DNA from: an uncultured Clostridia bacterium
GTDB lineage: Bacteria; Bacillota; Clostridia; Christensenellales; Borkfalkiaceae
Direction of reading: 5' to 3'
DNA length: 64,000 nucleotides
Assembly: GCA_944367535.1 (NCBI GenBank)
Contig: CALVWQ010000001.1
Location: 49,548-113,547 of the forward strand
In this document: positions 50,343 through 58,502 of the stretch, piece by piece
Numbering within the stretch: position 1 is the first letter of the stretch
Layout: each line of letters opens with the position of its first letter
Notes under the pieces: model-generated
Databases searched by the model: none
Told to the model about the DNA's origin: nothing
The model's input: the letters and a program-made list of their open reading frames with translations, nothing else
Position numbers and translations under genes: made by a program

Positions 50343-50732
50343 ATGCAGAGAAAAACGGGAAAGGATTTTGTGTTGCAGACGGTGTCGGGAGCCGGCATAG
50401 CTACGATATGTACGCTTGTCGGCATATTGCTTTTTGCGTTGGTGCTGAAAGCGGCGACGATGTCGTCCGTTGCCGTAAAAGTCGTAAATCAGTTTATAAA
50501 GGTCATATCGGTATTTGTGGGCTGTTTTTTCTGTTTGCGCGGCAAAGGCGGCTGGATAAAGGGACTTGTCGCGGGTTTATTGTATATGTGTATCGCGTAT
50601 CTTATTTTTTCTCTGCTCGGCGGGCGCGACGCCGTCGAAGGTTTATTTGTTGTCGACCTGTTGTTCGGTGCTGTTACGGGCGCGATATCCGGCGTACTCG
50701 CGGTAAACGCGAAAGGCGCGTCGGCAGAGTAG
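50343..50732 (+). CDS. TIGR04086 family membrane protein
   Basis: 129 aa with four predicted membrane helices (GAGIATICTLVGILLFALVL; VNQFIKVISVFVGCFFCL; IKGLVAGLLYMCIAYLIFSL; VDLLFGAVTGAISGVLAV) and a basic KGGWIKG loop. This family is usually encoded next to yajC, and in many Clostridia next to the six-cysteine peptide genes scfA/scfB. Those are absent here. The ATG lies directly after a terminator T-run, and the only Shine-Dalgarno-like G-run is inside the hairpin stem. Function unknown. Confidence 0.85.
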   Translation: MQRKTGKDFVLQTVSGAGIATICTLVGILLFALVLKAATMSSVAVKVVNQFIKVISVFVGCFFCLRGKGGWIKGLVAGLLYMCIAYLIFSLLGGRDAVEGLFVVDLLFGAVTGAISGVLAVNAKGASAE

Positions 50733-50762
50733 CGGGAAATGATACGTCAATAGATTTTTTTG

Positions 50763-50791
50763 TTGACAAACTTTCTTTCGGATGTTAAAAT
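50763..50791 (+). promoter_or_regulatory. promoter of the PH-domain protein gene
   Basis: TTGACA (50763-50768), a 17-base spacer and TAAAAT (50786-50791); AAGGAGG follows at 50806. Confidence 0.85.
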
Positions 50792-50817
50792 CAAAGTATA
50801 AGCATAAGGAGGAAGTT

Positions 50818-51459
50818 ATGTCGAAATTTGACGAGAATTATTTTAAAATCACCGATGACGATAAAAAGTACAGTGAGATAGATTCAGTGCTTTCCGAGAA
50901 CGAACAAATACTTTGGCGCGGCAAGCCCAAAAAGTCGGCGTATATACTCGGCAAAATTCTGTATATGCTTCCGATAGCGCTTATCTGGCTTTTGTTTGAC
51001 GGCGCTTTTATTACCGTTTTGTGTATATTCGGTTCAGATATTCCGACCCCGTTTCTTATAGGCATTTGCGTTTTCTTTCTTTTTCATCTTCTGCCCGTCT
51101 GGATATGGATTGCAAATATAATAACTGCGAACAGACAGCATAAAAACTTGGAATACGCGTTTACGGACAGACGCATAATCCTGCGTTCGGGTATTGTAGG
51201 TGTGGATTTTAAAAACATATATTATACAGATATAAGTTCGGTAAATCTCAAAGTCGGGTTAACGGACAAGATTTGTAAGGTCGGGGACATCTATATAAAG
51301 AGCCACGAGGGCGCAAACGTGCTTTTCGACATAGAGAACGCTTATTTTATCACCAGCAAATTGCAGGAAATCGTGCTCGACCTTAAAAACGACGCGCTGT
51401 TCCCGAATGATTTGAGACCCGCAGAAAACAAGGGGTTCAGAACGCGATATACAAAGTAA
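50818..51459 (+). CDS. membrane protein with bacterial PH (YdbS-like) domain
   Basis: 213 aa. I chose the ATG at 50818 because AAGGAGG ends five bases before it and the promoter -10 lies at 50786; the longer frame from 50782 would begin inside the promoter. A conserved ENEQILWRGKPKKSAY leads into two membrane helices (ILYMLPIALIWLLFDGAFI and FLIGICVFFLFHLLPVWIW). A bPH2-type domain follows: LEYAFTDRRIILRSGIVGVDFKNIYYTDISSVNLKVG...GDIYIKS. Such proteins are widespread in Gram-positives; the role is unknown. It is monocistronic. Confidence 0.88.
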   Translation: MSKFDENYFKITDDDKKYSEIDSVLSENEQILWRGKPKKSAYILGKILYMLPIALIWLLFDGAFITVLCIFGSDIPTPFLIGICVFFLFHLLPVWIWIANIITANRQHKNLEYAFTDRRIILRSGIVGVDFKNIYYTDISSVNLKVGLTDKICKVGDIYIKSHEGANVLFDIENAYFITSKLQEIVLDLKNDALFPNDLRPAENKGFRTRYTK

Positions 51460-51549
51460 AAAACGGGATAAAAAGATAATCGTGGTAAAAATTGTTGGTC
51501 TGATAAACAAACATTGTCATGAGGGGTAATTTTATAAAATCCGATAAAA

Positions 51550-51613
51550 CTGTTTTATTGAAAACAGCCGAAATAAAAAACAGGCGGCGTCGCTGAAAAT
51601 TGCGACGCCGCCT
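51550..51613 (-). terminator. tandem terminators downstream of aspS
   Basis: Read leftward, the first hairpin is AGGCGGCGTCGC (51582-51593) with 51602-51613, followed by GTTTTTTATT. The second is CTGTTTT (51550-51556) with AAAACAG (51561-51567), followed by TTTTATC. The first could also stop the rightward PH-protein transcript, though its T-run there is poor. Confidence 0.85.
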
Positions 51614-51645
51614 CGGTTTAAATGCTATTTTTATTATCAGAAAAA

Positions 51646-52983
51646 TCAGGGAGTCACTCTGTTTATGTCTCTCGGGAACATTGTGGCTTCTCTGACGTTC
51701 TTAAATCCGAGCAGGTGCATGGTCAGCCTTTCCAGACCGATTCCGAGCCCGCCGTGCGGCGGTGCGCCGTATTTGTGCAGCATCAGATAGGTGTCGAAGG
51801 CTTCGGGGTTGACACCCATACGTTTCATTTTTTCAACCTGCATGTTATAGTCGTGCACGCGCTGTCCGCCCGAAGTGATTTCAAGTCCCCTGAACAACAG
51901 GTCGAAAGAGAGGGTGTACTCGGGATTTTCGGGGTCGTCCATGGTGTAGAACGGGCGTTTAATCGTGGGATAGTGCGTTACGAACAAAAAGTCGCTCCCG
52001 AATTCTTTTTTGGCGTATTTTCCGAGCAGATTCTCTTCTTCCGGGTCGAAATCTTTCATGTCCGAAGGCTTGTATTTCATCTTGTCGATTAAAAGTTGTT
52101 TTGCGTCCGCGAATTTTATAGTCGGTATTTCGGTTATTTCGGGTATGTCCGCGTGCAGCAGTTCCGTTTCTTTTGAATATTCGGTTTTAAGCAGGTTCAT
52201 TATATATTTGAGCGCACCTGTTTCCATGTTCATGACGTCCTCGAATCCCTCGATAAAACCCATCTCAAAATCCATGGAGATATATTCGTTAAGGTGTCGG
52301 GAGGTGTCGTGATGTTCTGCGCGGAATACGGGCGCTATTTCAAACACCCTTCCGTATACGCCGACGAGCGCCTGTTTATATAACTGCGGACTCTGCGCGA
52401 GATAGACCTGTTTGCCGAAGTAATCGAGTTTAAACACGTTGGTGCCGCCTTCGGCGCCGGCGTAATTGATTTTAGGGGAATGTATCTCCGTAAACCCGTT
52501 TGCGGAAAGAAACTCGCGGAAACCGCGCGCAATGCCTTCCTGTAATTTGAATATGGCGCGCTGATAAGGGTTTCTTAACGAAACGGGTCTGTAATCGAGT
52601 ATGGTGTTTAGTAGCACCCCGTCCAATGTTTTTTTGTTGATTACTATGGGCAGCGGCGCGGCGGGAAGGGAAAGTATTTTAATGCCGTGAATCTGTAACT
52701 CGTATCGCTTGTTGCCCTTGGCGTCGGCGCTCGACACCACTTTGCCCGTAACCCTCACCGCGGCTTCTTCGCAGAGCTTTTCGTCCCAGCGATAGTCGGA
52801 AAATTCGGGTGCGTAGACGCACTGAACGGTGTCGGTGCGTGTGCGTATTATGACAAACGAAAAACCCGTCATTTCGCGTATACGGTGAATATATCCGTCT
52901 ATGGAAACGACTTCGTTTTCGTGGTCTTTGAAATTGTCGTAGTTTACAGTCGAGTCTGCAATCCTGCCGTCTATTTTCTGCAT
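51646..52983 (-). CDS. aspS: aspartyl-tRNA synthetase, archaeal-type (probably non-discriminating)
   Basis: 445 aa class IIb synthetase. It lacks the bacterial insertion domain and matches the archaeal/eukaryal AspRS layout: an N-terminal OB fold (VVSIDGYIHRIREMTGFSFVIIR), motif 2 (FEIAPVFRAEHHDTSRHLNEYISMDFEM), TSGGQRVHDYNMQ and motif 3 (GGLGIGLERLTMHLLG). Bacterial forms are nearly 600 aa. Enzymes of this type in bacteria usually also charge tRNA-Asn, with GatCAB correcting Asp-tRNA-Asn. That is inference, since no gat genes are in view. It is monocistronic, with a promoter at 53022-53051. Confidence 0.92.
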   Translation of the reverse strand: MQKIDGRIADSTVNYDNFKDHENEVVSIDGYIHRIREMTGFSFVIIRTRTDTVQCVYAPEFSDYRWDEKLCEEAAVRVTGKVVSSADAKGNKRYELQIHGIKILSLPAAPLPIVINKKTLDGVLLNTILDYRPVSLRNPYQRAIFKLQEGIARGFREFLSANGFTEIHSPKINYAGAEGGTNVFKLDYFGKQVYLAQSPQLYKQALVGVYGRVFEIAPVFRAEHHDTSRHLNEYISMDFEMGFIEGFEDVMNMETGALKYIMNLLKTEYSKETELLHADIPEITEIPTIKFADAKQLLIDKMKYKPSDMKDFDPEEENLLGKYAKKEFGSDFLFVTHYPTIKRPFYTMDDPENPEYTLSFDLLFRGLEITSGGQRVHDYNMQVEKMKRMGVNPEAFDTYLMLHKYGAPPHGGLGIGLERLTMHLLGFKNVREATMFPRDINRVTP

Positions 52984-53021
52984 AAGGATTCTCCCGTGTC
53001 CAAAGTGTTCTGAATAAAATC

Positions 53022-53051
53022 ATTTTAGCACTTATGGTGCGCTTAATGCAA
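53022..53051 (-). promoter_or_regulatory. promoter of aspS
   Basis: On the minus strand, TTGCAT (53046-53051), an 18-base spacer and TAAAAT (53022-53027). No T-box was recognised in the short leader. Confidence 0.65.
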
Positions 53052-53141
53052 GCGTTTGTCTTAAAAATAGCCCGAAACACGAAAAAAACGCATAATTTAT
53101 CTATATTTCTTGTAAATATAAATATATTTTCAAGAAAATAA

Positions 53142-53170
53142 TTGTCAAAAGTGCTTGAATATGTTATTAT
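53142..53170 (+). promoter_or_regulatory. promoter of the degV-family gene
   Basis: TTGTCA (53142-53147), a 17-base spacer and TATTAT (53165-53170); TTGGAGGT follows at about 53214. Confidence 0.65.
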
Positions 53171-53224
53171 ATAAATAACTAAATTGACGGTAAAATTAAA
53201 TCCGTACTGACTTGGAGGTAGCCG

Positions 53225-54076
53225 ATGAAAATAGCCGTTTCGGTAGAATCGACAAATGATTTGAGTAAAGAACTGCTTGAAAAATACGATATAAAAGTGC
53301 TTGCCTATACTATTACCCTTGGCGATATGACTTTTAAAGACGGAGAACATACTACGGAAGAAATGTTTTCGTACGTCGATAAATATAATACTCTTCCCAA
53401 GACCACCGCTCTCAACGAATTCGAGTATACTGAATTTTTCGAGGGACTTCTCGCCGATTACGACGCGGTCGTGCATATATGTCTTTCGGGCGGTATAACT
53501 TCTTCGTGCGGAAACGCATTCAACGCGGCGAAAAAAATGAAAAACGTCTATGCGGTAGACAGCATGAGTCTGTCGACGGGAATAGGCCTTCTCGCCATTT
53601 ATGCGCGCGAACTTGCGGAAGCGGGGGAGGCTCCCGACAAGATTGCGGAAAAGGTACAGGCGCGCGCTTATAAATTGCAGGTAAGTTTTGTGGTCGAAAG
53701 ACTCGACTATTTATATAAGGGCGGGCGTTGCAACAGTTTGCAGTTACTTGGCGCAAACCTTTTGAAAATACGTCCGCGGATAGTGCTTAAAGACGGCAAG
53801 ATGATTTCCGATAAAAAGTACCGCGGTAATATGGCGTCTGTTGTCGCTAAATACTGTGCGGACGTACTTGCCGATTTCAACACTCCCGACCTTTCTCGTG
53901 TGTTCGTAACTTATACTTCCGCGACGCCCGAAATGGCGGAGGCGGCGAAAGCCGCTTGCAGAGAGGCGGGCTTTAAGGAAATACTTGAAACTAAGGCGGG
54001 CGGCACTATTGCCAGCCATTGCGGCGCGAATACGCTCGGTATTCTGTATTTTAACGACGGAAAACAGAAAGACTGA
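53225..54076 (+). CDS. DegV family fatty-acid-binding protein
   Basis: 283 aa two-domain DegV/FakB-type protein. The N-terminal EDD domain starts MKIAVSVESTNDLSKELLEKYDIKVLAYTITLG. The conserved serine site appears as HICLSGGITSSCGNAFNAA, and YAVDSMSLSTGIGLLAIYA is typical. KLQVSFVVERLDYLYKGGRCNS and the terminal GGTIASHCGANTLGI match the family. FakB proteins present fatty acids to the kinase FakA, which is not encoded here. Usual start motifs carry the fatty-acid Ser/Thr (TDS), here VEST. It is monocistronic with a clear Shine-Dalgarno. Confidence 0.92.
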   Translation: MKIAVSVESTNDLSKELLEKYDIKVLAYTITLGDMTFKDGEHTTEEMFSYVDKYNTLPKTTALNEFEYTEFFEGLLADYDAVVHICLSGGITSSCGNAFNAAKKMKNVYAVDSMSLSTGIGLLAIYARELAEAGEAPDKIAEKVQARAYKLQVSFVVERLDYLYKGGRCNSLQLLGANLLKIRPRIVLKDGKMISDKKYRGNMASVVAKYCADVLADFNTPDLSRVFVTYTSATPEMAEAAKAACREAGFKEILETKAGGTIASHCGANTLGILYFNDGKQKD

Positions 54077-54279
54077 AAGGCTTGAGGCTCGTAAAGAGCA
54101 CCGCAGATTGGAAGTCCGCATGCTTATTACCGGGAGCTTCACCGATTGAGAGGGGTATGCCTCTGATAGTTTGGATAGAAATAAACGTCGCAGTTCGCGT
54201 GCGCGGAGTACGGCGCCGATTGTGTTTTCAACCCGCTTCGGGGCGGGATATAAAATAAACTGACAGAGAGGAAGATGTT
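54077..54279 (+). other. GC-richer intergenic stretch with hairpins and possible promoter
   Basis: About 200 bases of balanced composition, unlike most gaps here, and without a supportable gene. It contains an AGAGG/CCTCT hairpin near 54150-54165 and a CCCGC-TTCGGG-GCGGG dyad near 54231-54246. The dyad falls between TTTCAA and TATAAA, a plausible promoter (17-base spacer) for the DUF1508 gene. Confidence 0.45.
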
Positions 54280-55446
54280 ATGGATTGGTTGCTCGATTTT
54301 CTGAGAAGCATTTGCAGACCGATAGGTCAATGGCTCGGAATTCCCACGATGACGGTCGGAATAATAGGTCTTGTCGCAATTGTGGTTATCCTGGCCCTGA
54401 TAATTTGGGCTTGCGCGGCTCATGCGAGGAAGAAGAAAGCCGCAGCGAAAGCCGACGCCGATACGGATGCGGATAATGCCACCGTAACCGTCAATGACGC
54501 GGAAAAAGAAGAACCTGTTTCGGAAGAACAGGCGTTGCAGGAAGAGGAAAATGCGGAAATCGCGGCGGAGGAGACTCCCGCGACGGAAGAAACGGCAGCG
54601 GAACAACCTGTCGAGGAGAAGAAAGAAGTAACCGCGGCGCCTGTCAAAAAAACCTCGGCAAAGAAGTCTTCGGGTAAATCTAAAAAGGTCAGCGGAAAAT
54701 GGGTAATCGAGATGCGCAGAGAAGGTGAGTATGTCGCTAAACTCTATGCGTCAAACGGTGAAATAATCTTAAACAGCGAAACATATTCCACGGCGGAAGG
54801 CGCGAGAAGCGGCATCTCAACCATTATTAAAGGTGTCGAGAGCGGCAATTTCGTTATATATAACACCAAAGGCGGAGATTATTATTTCAAACTGAAATCG
54901 GCAGGTAACAAATTGCTCTGCGCGGGCGAAATATATACGACGAAAGACGGTTGTCTCGCGGCGGTGGAGTCTGTAAAACGTTTCGCCAAGACCGCCATCA
55001 TATCCGAATCGGTTGAGGAGGGTGCGCATTATGTTGAATATATTCCCGCAAAAGTCGATTATGAGATTAAAAAGGGTGCGCGCGGCAAATGGAAGGTTGA
55101 GAGGACAGAGGACGGAGGATATTGCGCGAGGCTTTATGCGAACAACGGTCAACTCATGCTTTCCGCAGAGGAAGTGAAAGAGCGCAAAACCGCTCTTAAA
55201 TCCATAGAGAGTATAAAGAAAAATTCCGCAGAGGGAAATTTCGTTATAGATAAGGATAAGTTCGGCAGATTTTATTATAAATTGAGAAATTCGCTTAAAT
55301 CCGTAATCTGCATAGGCGAGGGTTACGATACGCTCGAAGCGTGCACGAGTGCTCTCGAATCGGTGAGAAAATTTGCCGCCACGGCGGTAAAGCCCGGCGA
55401 TGAGGCGGCGCCCGCGGCGGGTAAAACCGAAAATACAGGCGCGTAA
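54280..55446 (+). CDS. membrane-anchored protein with tandem DUF1508 (YegP-like) repeats
   Basis: 388 aa. A single helix (about residues 24-46, MTVGIIGLVAIVVILALIIWA) is followed by a long Ala/Glu/Thr-rich linker. Two copies of a double module follow. Copy 1 begins GKWVIEMRREGEYVAKLYASNGEIILNSETY and ends AVESVKRFA; copy 2 begins GKWKVERTEDGGYCARLYANNGQLMLS and ends ALESVRKFA. Each module has two F/Y-x-L-x-A-x-NG-x-x-x-x-S-E-x-Y units, giving four DUF1508 units. The ligand is unknown. The N-terminus lacks a cleavable signal, so topology is uncertain. Confidence 0.85.
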   Translation: MDWLLDFLRSICRPIGQWLGIPTMTVGIIGLVAIVVILALIIWACAAHARKKKAAAKADADTDADNATVTVNDAEKEEPVSEEQALQEEENAEIAAEETPATEETAAEQPVEEKKEVTAAPVKKTSAKKSSGKSKKVSGKWVIEMRREGEYVAKLYASNGEIILNSETYSTAEGARSGISTIIKGVESGNFVIYNTKGGDYYFKLKSAGNKLLCAGEIYTTKDGCLAAVESVKRFAKTAIISESVEEGAHYVEYIPAKVDYEIKKGARGKWKVERTEDGGYCARLYANNGQLMLSAEEVKERKTALKSIESIKKNSAEGNFVIDKDKFGRFYYKLRNSLKSVICIGEGYDTLEACTSALESVRKFAATAVKPGDEAAPAAGKTENTGA

Positions 55447-55496
55447 TCTTATAAAACGCCTTTTGACATTAAATTTTTAAAATTTGCTAAAATAAG

Positions 55497-55525
55497 TTGA
55501 CAAGCGCGCCTAAATTTAGTATTAT
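55497..55525 (+). promoter_or_regulatory. promoter of infC-rpmI-rplT
   Basis: TTGACA (55497-55502), a 17-base spacer and TATTAT (55520-55525). Transcription should begin near 55532, producing a leader of about 175 nt. Confidence 0.85.
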
Positions 55526-55531
55526 GTTAAG

Positions 55532-55662
55532 GCTTAAAGAAGAAGTTACCCTTCTCGCCGACGGAATGCTTTCGTTCGGCTCAATGCCTTAAAAACATCT
55601 CTGTGTTGCGCGTAAAAGGTTATTGCCGGGTTGCTTTTATCTTAAAAGCAACCCGTTTTTTT
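55532..55662 (+). ncRNA. infC operon leader with attenuator (L20-leader type, by position)
   Basis: The leader contains adjacent small hairpins AGAAG/CTTCT (55541-55545 with 55551-55555) and GCCGA/TCGGC (55557-55561 with 55576-55580), bracketed by AAGGC and GCCTT. A strong terminator follows (55627-55662). In Firmicutes the infC-rpmI-rplT operon is repressed by L20 through a leader of this kind. I assign it by position and architecture, not by a covariance match. Confidence 0.65.
55627..55662 (+). terminator. attenuator terminator in the infC leader
   Basis: CGGGTTGCTTTT (55627-55638) pairs perfectly with AAAAGCAACCCG (55644-55655), followed by seven T residues, 46 bases before the infC start and with no upstream gene to terminate. 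Confidence 0.9.
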
Positions 55663-55707
55663 GTGTGAAAAAGGATAGGGAAAAATAATTTAAAGAGGTA
55701 TACTGCC

Positions 55708-56220
55708 ATAAAAAGGGAACATCAGATTAACGAAGAAATCCGCGACAGAGAAGTGCGTCTTATAGGCGAGACGGGGGAACAGCTCGGGATAGTTTCTTCG
55801 AGACAAGCGCTTGAAATAGCCGACGAGAAAGGATTGGACCTCGTTAAAATTTCGCCGACGGCAAATCCGCCCGTGTGCAAATTGATGAATTACGGGAAAT
55901 ATCTTTTCGAAATTGCCAAAAAAGCCAAAGAAGCCAAGAAAAATCAGAAAATCGTAGAGATTAAAGAGGTATGGTTATCCATGACCATAGACGTCGGCGA
56001 CTTAAACGTTAAGGCCAAACAGGCGCAGAAGTTTCTGTCCGGCGGAAATAAGGTCAAGGTCTCTATCAGAATGCGCGGAAGACAAATGGCTCATCAGGAA
56101 CTCGGCGTGGACGTAATGAAACGTTTTTACGATATAGTGAAAGATTACGGCGTTATAGAAAAACAGCCGCTTACAGAGGGCAGAAACATCTGGATGATGC
56201 TTGCACCGAACAAAGCGTAA
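55708..56220 (+). CDS. infC: translation initiation factor IF-3
   Basis: 170 aa. IF-3 binds the 30S subunit and discriminates against non-canonical start codons. The N-terminal residues [27 protein letters not shown] are family-conserved. They lie upstream of the first conventional start (GTG at 55753), and no ATG, GTG or TTG precedes them in frame. AAAGAGGT at 55692-55699 places the start at ATA 55708, eight bases later. AUU/AUA/AUC starts are a known trait of infC and allow IF-3 to repress its own translation. The rest ([23 protein letters not shown], then [19 protein letters not shown]) is canonical. Confidence 0.92.
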   Translation: MKREHQINEEIRDREVRLIGETGEQLGIVSSRQALEIADEKGLDLVKISPTANPPVCKLMNYGKYLFEIAKKAKEAKKNQKIVEIKEVWLSMTIDVGDLNVKAKQAQKFLSGGNKVKVSIRMRGRQMAHQELGVDVMKRFYDIVKDYGVIEKQPLTEGRNIWMMLAPNKA

Positions 56221-56252
56221 CTGAAATTATAAAATCAACGGAGGGTAATATT

Positions 56253-56450
56253 ATGCCGAAAATGAAAACAAAAAGCGCGGCGAAAAAAAGGTTCAGAGTA
56301 ACCGCGACGGGCAAGATTAAAAGGGCTTGTTCGGGAAAGAATCACATTCTTACCAAGAAAGACAGAAAGAGAAAGAACAATCTTTGCGACGGCGCGTACG
56401 TAGACGCTACGCAGGCAAAGACTATGAAAACGCTCATATATAATAAATAG
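56253..56450 (+). CDS. rpmI: 50S ribosomal protein L35
   Basis: 65 aa, the normal size. [44 protein letters not shown] is the family pattern. CGGAGG lies before the ATG. It is the second gene of infC-rpmI-rplT and binds 23S rRNA. Confidence 0.97.
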   Translation: MPKMKTKSAAKKRFRVTATGKIKRACSGKNHILTKKDRKRKNNLCDGAYVDATQAKTMKTLIYNK

Positions 56451-56461
56451 GAGAGAAGGAC

Positions 56462-56818
56462 ATGCGTATCAAGAGAGGAGTTAACGCCGTCAAAAAGCGT
56501 AGGAAAATTTTAAAACTTGCCAAAGGATATTTCGGAGGCAGAAGCAAGAGATACAGAGTCGCGAGAGAAGCCGTAATGAAGGCGCAGCTTTATGCTTATT
56601 ACGGAAGGAAGGCTAAAAAGCGCGATTTCAGGTCTCTGTGGATTGCGAGAATAAACGCCGCATGCAGACTCAACGGGATTTCGTACAGCAAATTCATGTA
56701 CGGTCTGAAAAACGCGGGTATAGACCTCAACAGAAAAGTGCTTGCCGAGATTGCCGTTTCGGACGCTGCGGGGTTCACCGTGCTGTGCGATAAGGCGAAA
56801 GCAAACTTAAAGAAATAA
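56462..56818 (+). CDS. rplT: 50S ribosomal protein L20
   Basis: 118 aa, an early 50S assembly protein and, in Firmicutes and E. coli, the repressor of this operon. The conserved [52 protein letters not shown] and [18 protein letters not shown] are present. GGAGAGAAGG precedes the ATG. A terminator follows at 56830, but the next gene begins within 13 bases of it. Confidence 0.98.
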   Translation: MRIKRGVNAVKKRRKILKLAKGYFGGRSKRYRVAREAVMKAQLYAYYGRKAKKRDFRSLWIARINAACRLNGISYSKFMYGLKNAGIDLNRKVLAEIAVSDAAGFTVLCDKAKANLKK

Positions 56819-56829
56819 CAAAAAAAGAA

Positions 56830-56859
56830 AAAGCCTACGCTTATAAGTAGGCTTTCTTT
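56830..56859 (+). terminator. terminator of rplT, close to the next start codon
   Basis: AAAGCCTAC (56830-56838) pairs with GTAGGCTTT (56847-56855), followed by CTTTC. The ATG at 56868 is 12 bases beyond the stem. Confidence 0.75.
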
Positions 56860-56867
56860 CGGTAGAG

Positions 56868-57617
56868 ATGATAACGTCAAGGAATAATGCGTTAATAAAG
56901 ACGGTCCGCTCGCTCAATGAAAAGAAAGTGCGTGCAGAGCGTGGCGAATACCTCGCGGAAGGGGTCAAGACAGTGGCGGAGGCGATAAATTCTTCCCACC
57001 GCGTCAAACTCATAATCGCAACCGAAAAGGGGCTTTCGCTCCTTGAAAGCGCGGCGGATATAACGGGTATTCCGACCGAGACCGTTTCGGACGGCGTGTT
57101 TGACGCCATAAGCGGGGACGTAACGCCTCAGGGCGTGATGGCGGTCGTGGAAAAACCCGCGGCATCGATGCTTGCGCCTCGCGGCAACTGCATTTTTCTG
57201 GACGGCGTATCCGATCCGTCCAATGTGGGCGCGGTGATAAGAACCGCGGCTGCTGCGGGATATGATGAAGTGTATCTTGCCGATTGTGCGGACGCATATT
57301 CGCCGAAATCCGTCCGCGCCAGCATGGGCGGGATATTCCGGGTCGAAATAAAAGAGGGCGGACGCGAAAATCTCGCCGAGCAAATAAATCTGCCTTTTTA
57401 TGTCGCCGATATGGACGGCGAGAACGCTTTCGAAGTGCATCCTCGCGGCGAGTTTTGTATAGTTGTGGGCAGCGAATCGCACGGCGTTTCCGAGTTCATG
57501 AAAAACCGCGCGGAAAAGACGGTGGCCGTTCCTATGTTGAACGGCATGGAGAGTCTCAACGCTGCGGTGGCGGCAGGTATTTTGATGTATGCGCTGAAAA
57601 ACAACGCGGTCAGGTAA
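56868..57617 (+). CDS. TrmH/SpoU-family RNA 2'-O-ribose methyltransferase
   Basis: 249 aa SPOUT enzyme, most like 23S rRNA methyltransferases encoded next to rplT in Firmicutes (YsgA/RlmB-like). The start MITSRNNALIKTVRSLNEKKVRAERGEYLAEGVKTVAEA gives the substrate-binding N-domain. The three SPOUT motifs follow: LDGVSDPSNVGAVIRTAAAAG, IVVGSESHGVSEF and VPMLNGMESLNAAVAAGILMYAL, which build the SAM-binding knot. The exact target nucleotide is not known. No good Shine-Dalgarno lies between the rplT terminator and the ATG. Confidence 0.92.
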   Translation: MITSRNNALIKTVRSLNEKKVRAERGEYLAEGVKTVAEAINSSHRVKLIIATEKGLSLLESAADITGIPTETVSDGVFDAISGDVTPQGVMAVVEKPAASMLAPRGNCIFLDGVSDPSNVGAVIRTAAAAGYDEVYLADCADAYSPKSVRASMGGIFRVEIKEGGRENLAEQINLPFYVADMDGENAFEVHPRGEFCIVVGSESHGVSEFMKNRAEKTVAVPMLNGMESLNAAVAAGILMYALKNNAVR

Positions 57618-57659
57618 AGGGTAAAGATTTCAAGAGTCAAGTTTTCAAGGAGAATATAA

Positions 57660-58397
57660 ATGTCAGGACACAGTCATGCGGCGAACATCGCCGTGAAAAA
57701 AGCCAAACAGGATGCCGCAAGAGGTAAGATATTCACTAAAGTCGGCAGAGAAATAGCCGTTGCTGCAAAAAATAATCCCGACCCGAACACAAACAGTAAA
57801 CTCGCGGATGCGATAGCAAAGGCGAAAGCCGCAAATATGCCGAATGACAATATAAAAAGATGTATAGCAAAAGCTGCGGGCGAACTCGCGGGGGATAACT
57901 ACGAAGAACTGACTTACGAAGGATACGGTCCCGCAGGCAGCGCAATCATTATAAAAACGCTCACCGACAATAAAAACCGCACGGTCGATTTTGTCAGGAC
58001 GGCTATGAGAAAGCACGGCGGTTCGCTCGGCAATGCGGGCTGCGTGTCGTTTACGTTCTCGAATATGGGTATAATAATAATAGAAAGGACGCCCGACCTC
58101 AGCGAGGATACCGTTATGGAGTATGCTCTCGACGCCGGCGCGGACGACATCATAACCGAGGACGACGCGTTTATCGTTCATACTTCCGTCGCCGATTTCT
58201 CGTCGGTAAGAAAATATCTCGAAGATAAGGGACTGAACTTCTTCGAGGCACAGATAGAGATGGTCCCGAGTAACAAAATCACGTTGGAAGGCGAGGACCT
58301 CGCAAAATTCAAACGCTTAATCGATGCGCTCGAAGACCTCGACGATGTGCAGAATGTATATCATAACGTAGACCTTCCCGATGAGGATGAGGAATAA
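57660..58397 (+). CDS. yebC: YebC/PmpR family transcription/translation factor
   Basis: 245 aa. The family includes regulators and, in recent work, factors that relieve ribosome stalling. The start MSGHSHAANIAVKKAKQDAARGKIFTKVGREIAVAAKN departs from the usual MSGHSKWANIKHRKA by replacing the conserved KW. The remainder (NPDPNTNSKLADAIAKAKAANMPNDNIKRCIAKAAGE, EGYGPAGSAIIIKTLTDNKNRT, GSLGNAGCVSFTF) is typical. AAGGAG precedes the ATG, and the gene lies 42 bases after the methyltransferase. Confidence 0.95.
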   Translation: MSGHSHAANIAVKKAKQDAARGKIFTKVGREIAVAAKNNPDPNTNSKLADAIAKAKAANMPNDNIKRCIAKAAGELAGDNYEELTYEGYGPAGSAIIIKTLTDNKNRTVDFVRTAMRKHGGSLGNAGCVSFTFSNMGIIIIERTPDLSEDTVMEYALDAGADDIITEDDAFIVHTSVADFSSVRKYLEDKGLNFFEAQIEMVPSNKITLEGEDLAKFKRLIDALEDLDDVQNVYHNVDLPDEDEE

Positions 58398-58502
58398 TTT
58401 TTATAAAATACGAATAAAATTACTTTATTTGCCAATACTTATCTTTGTCGGCGGTAAGGTAATTTTTTTTAATGAAAATTATCGCTGAAATTACCGGAAA
58501 AT

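Noticed and set aside
51622-52092. 156-codon plus-strand frame opposite aspS
   Set aside because: Antisense to a clear aspS and without a start signal.
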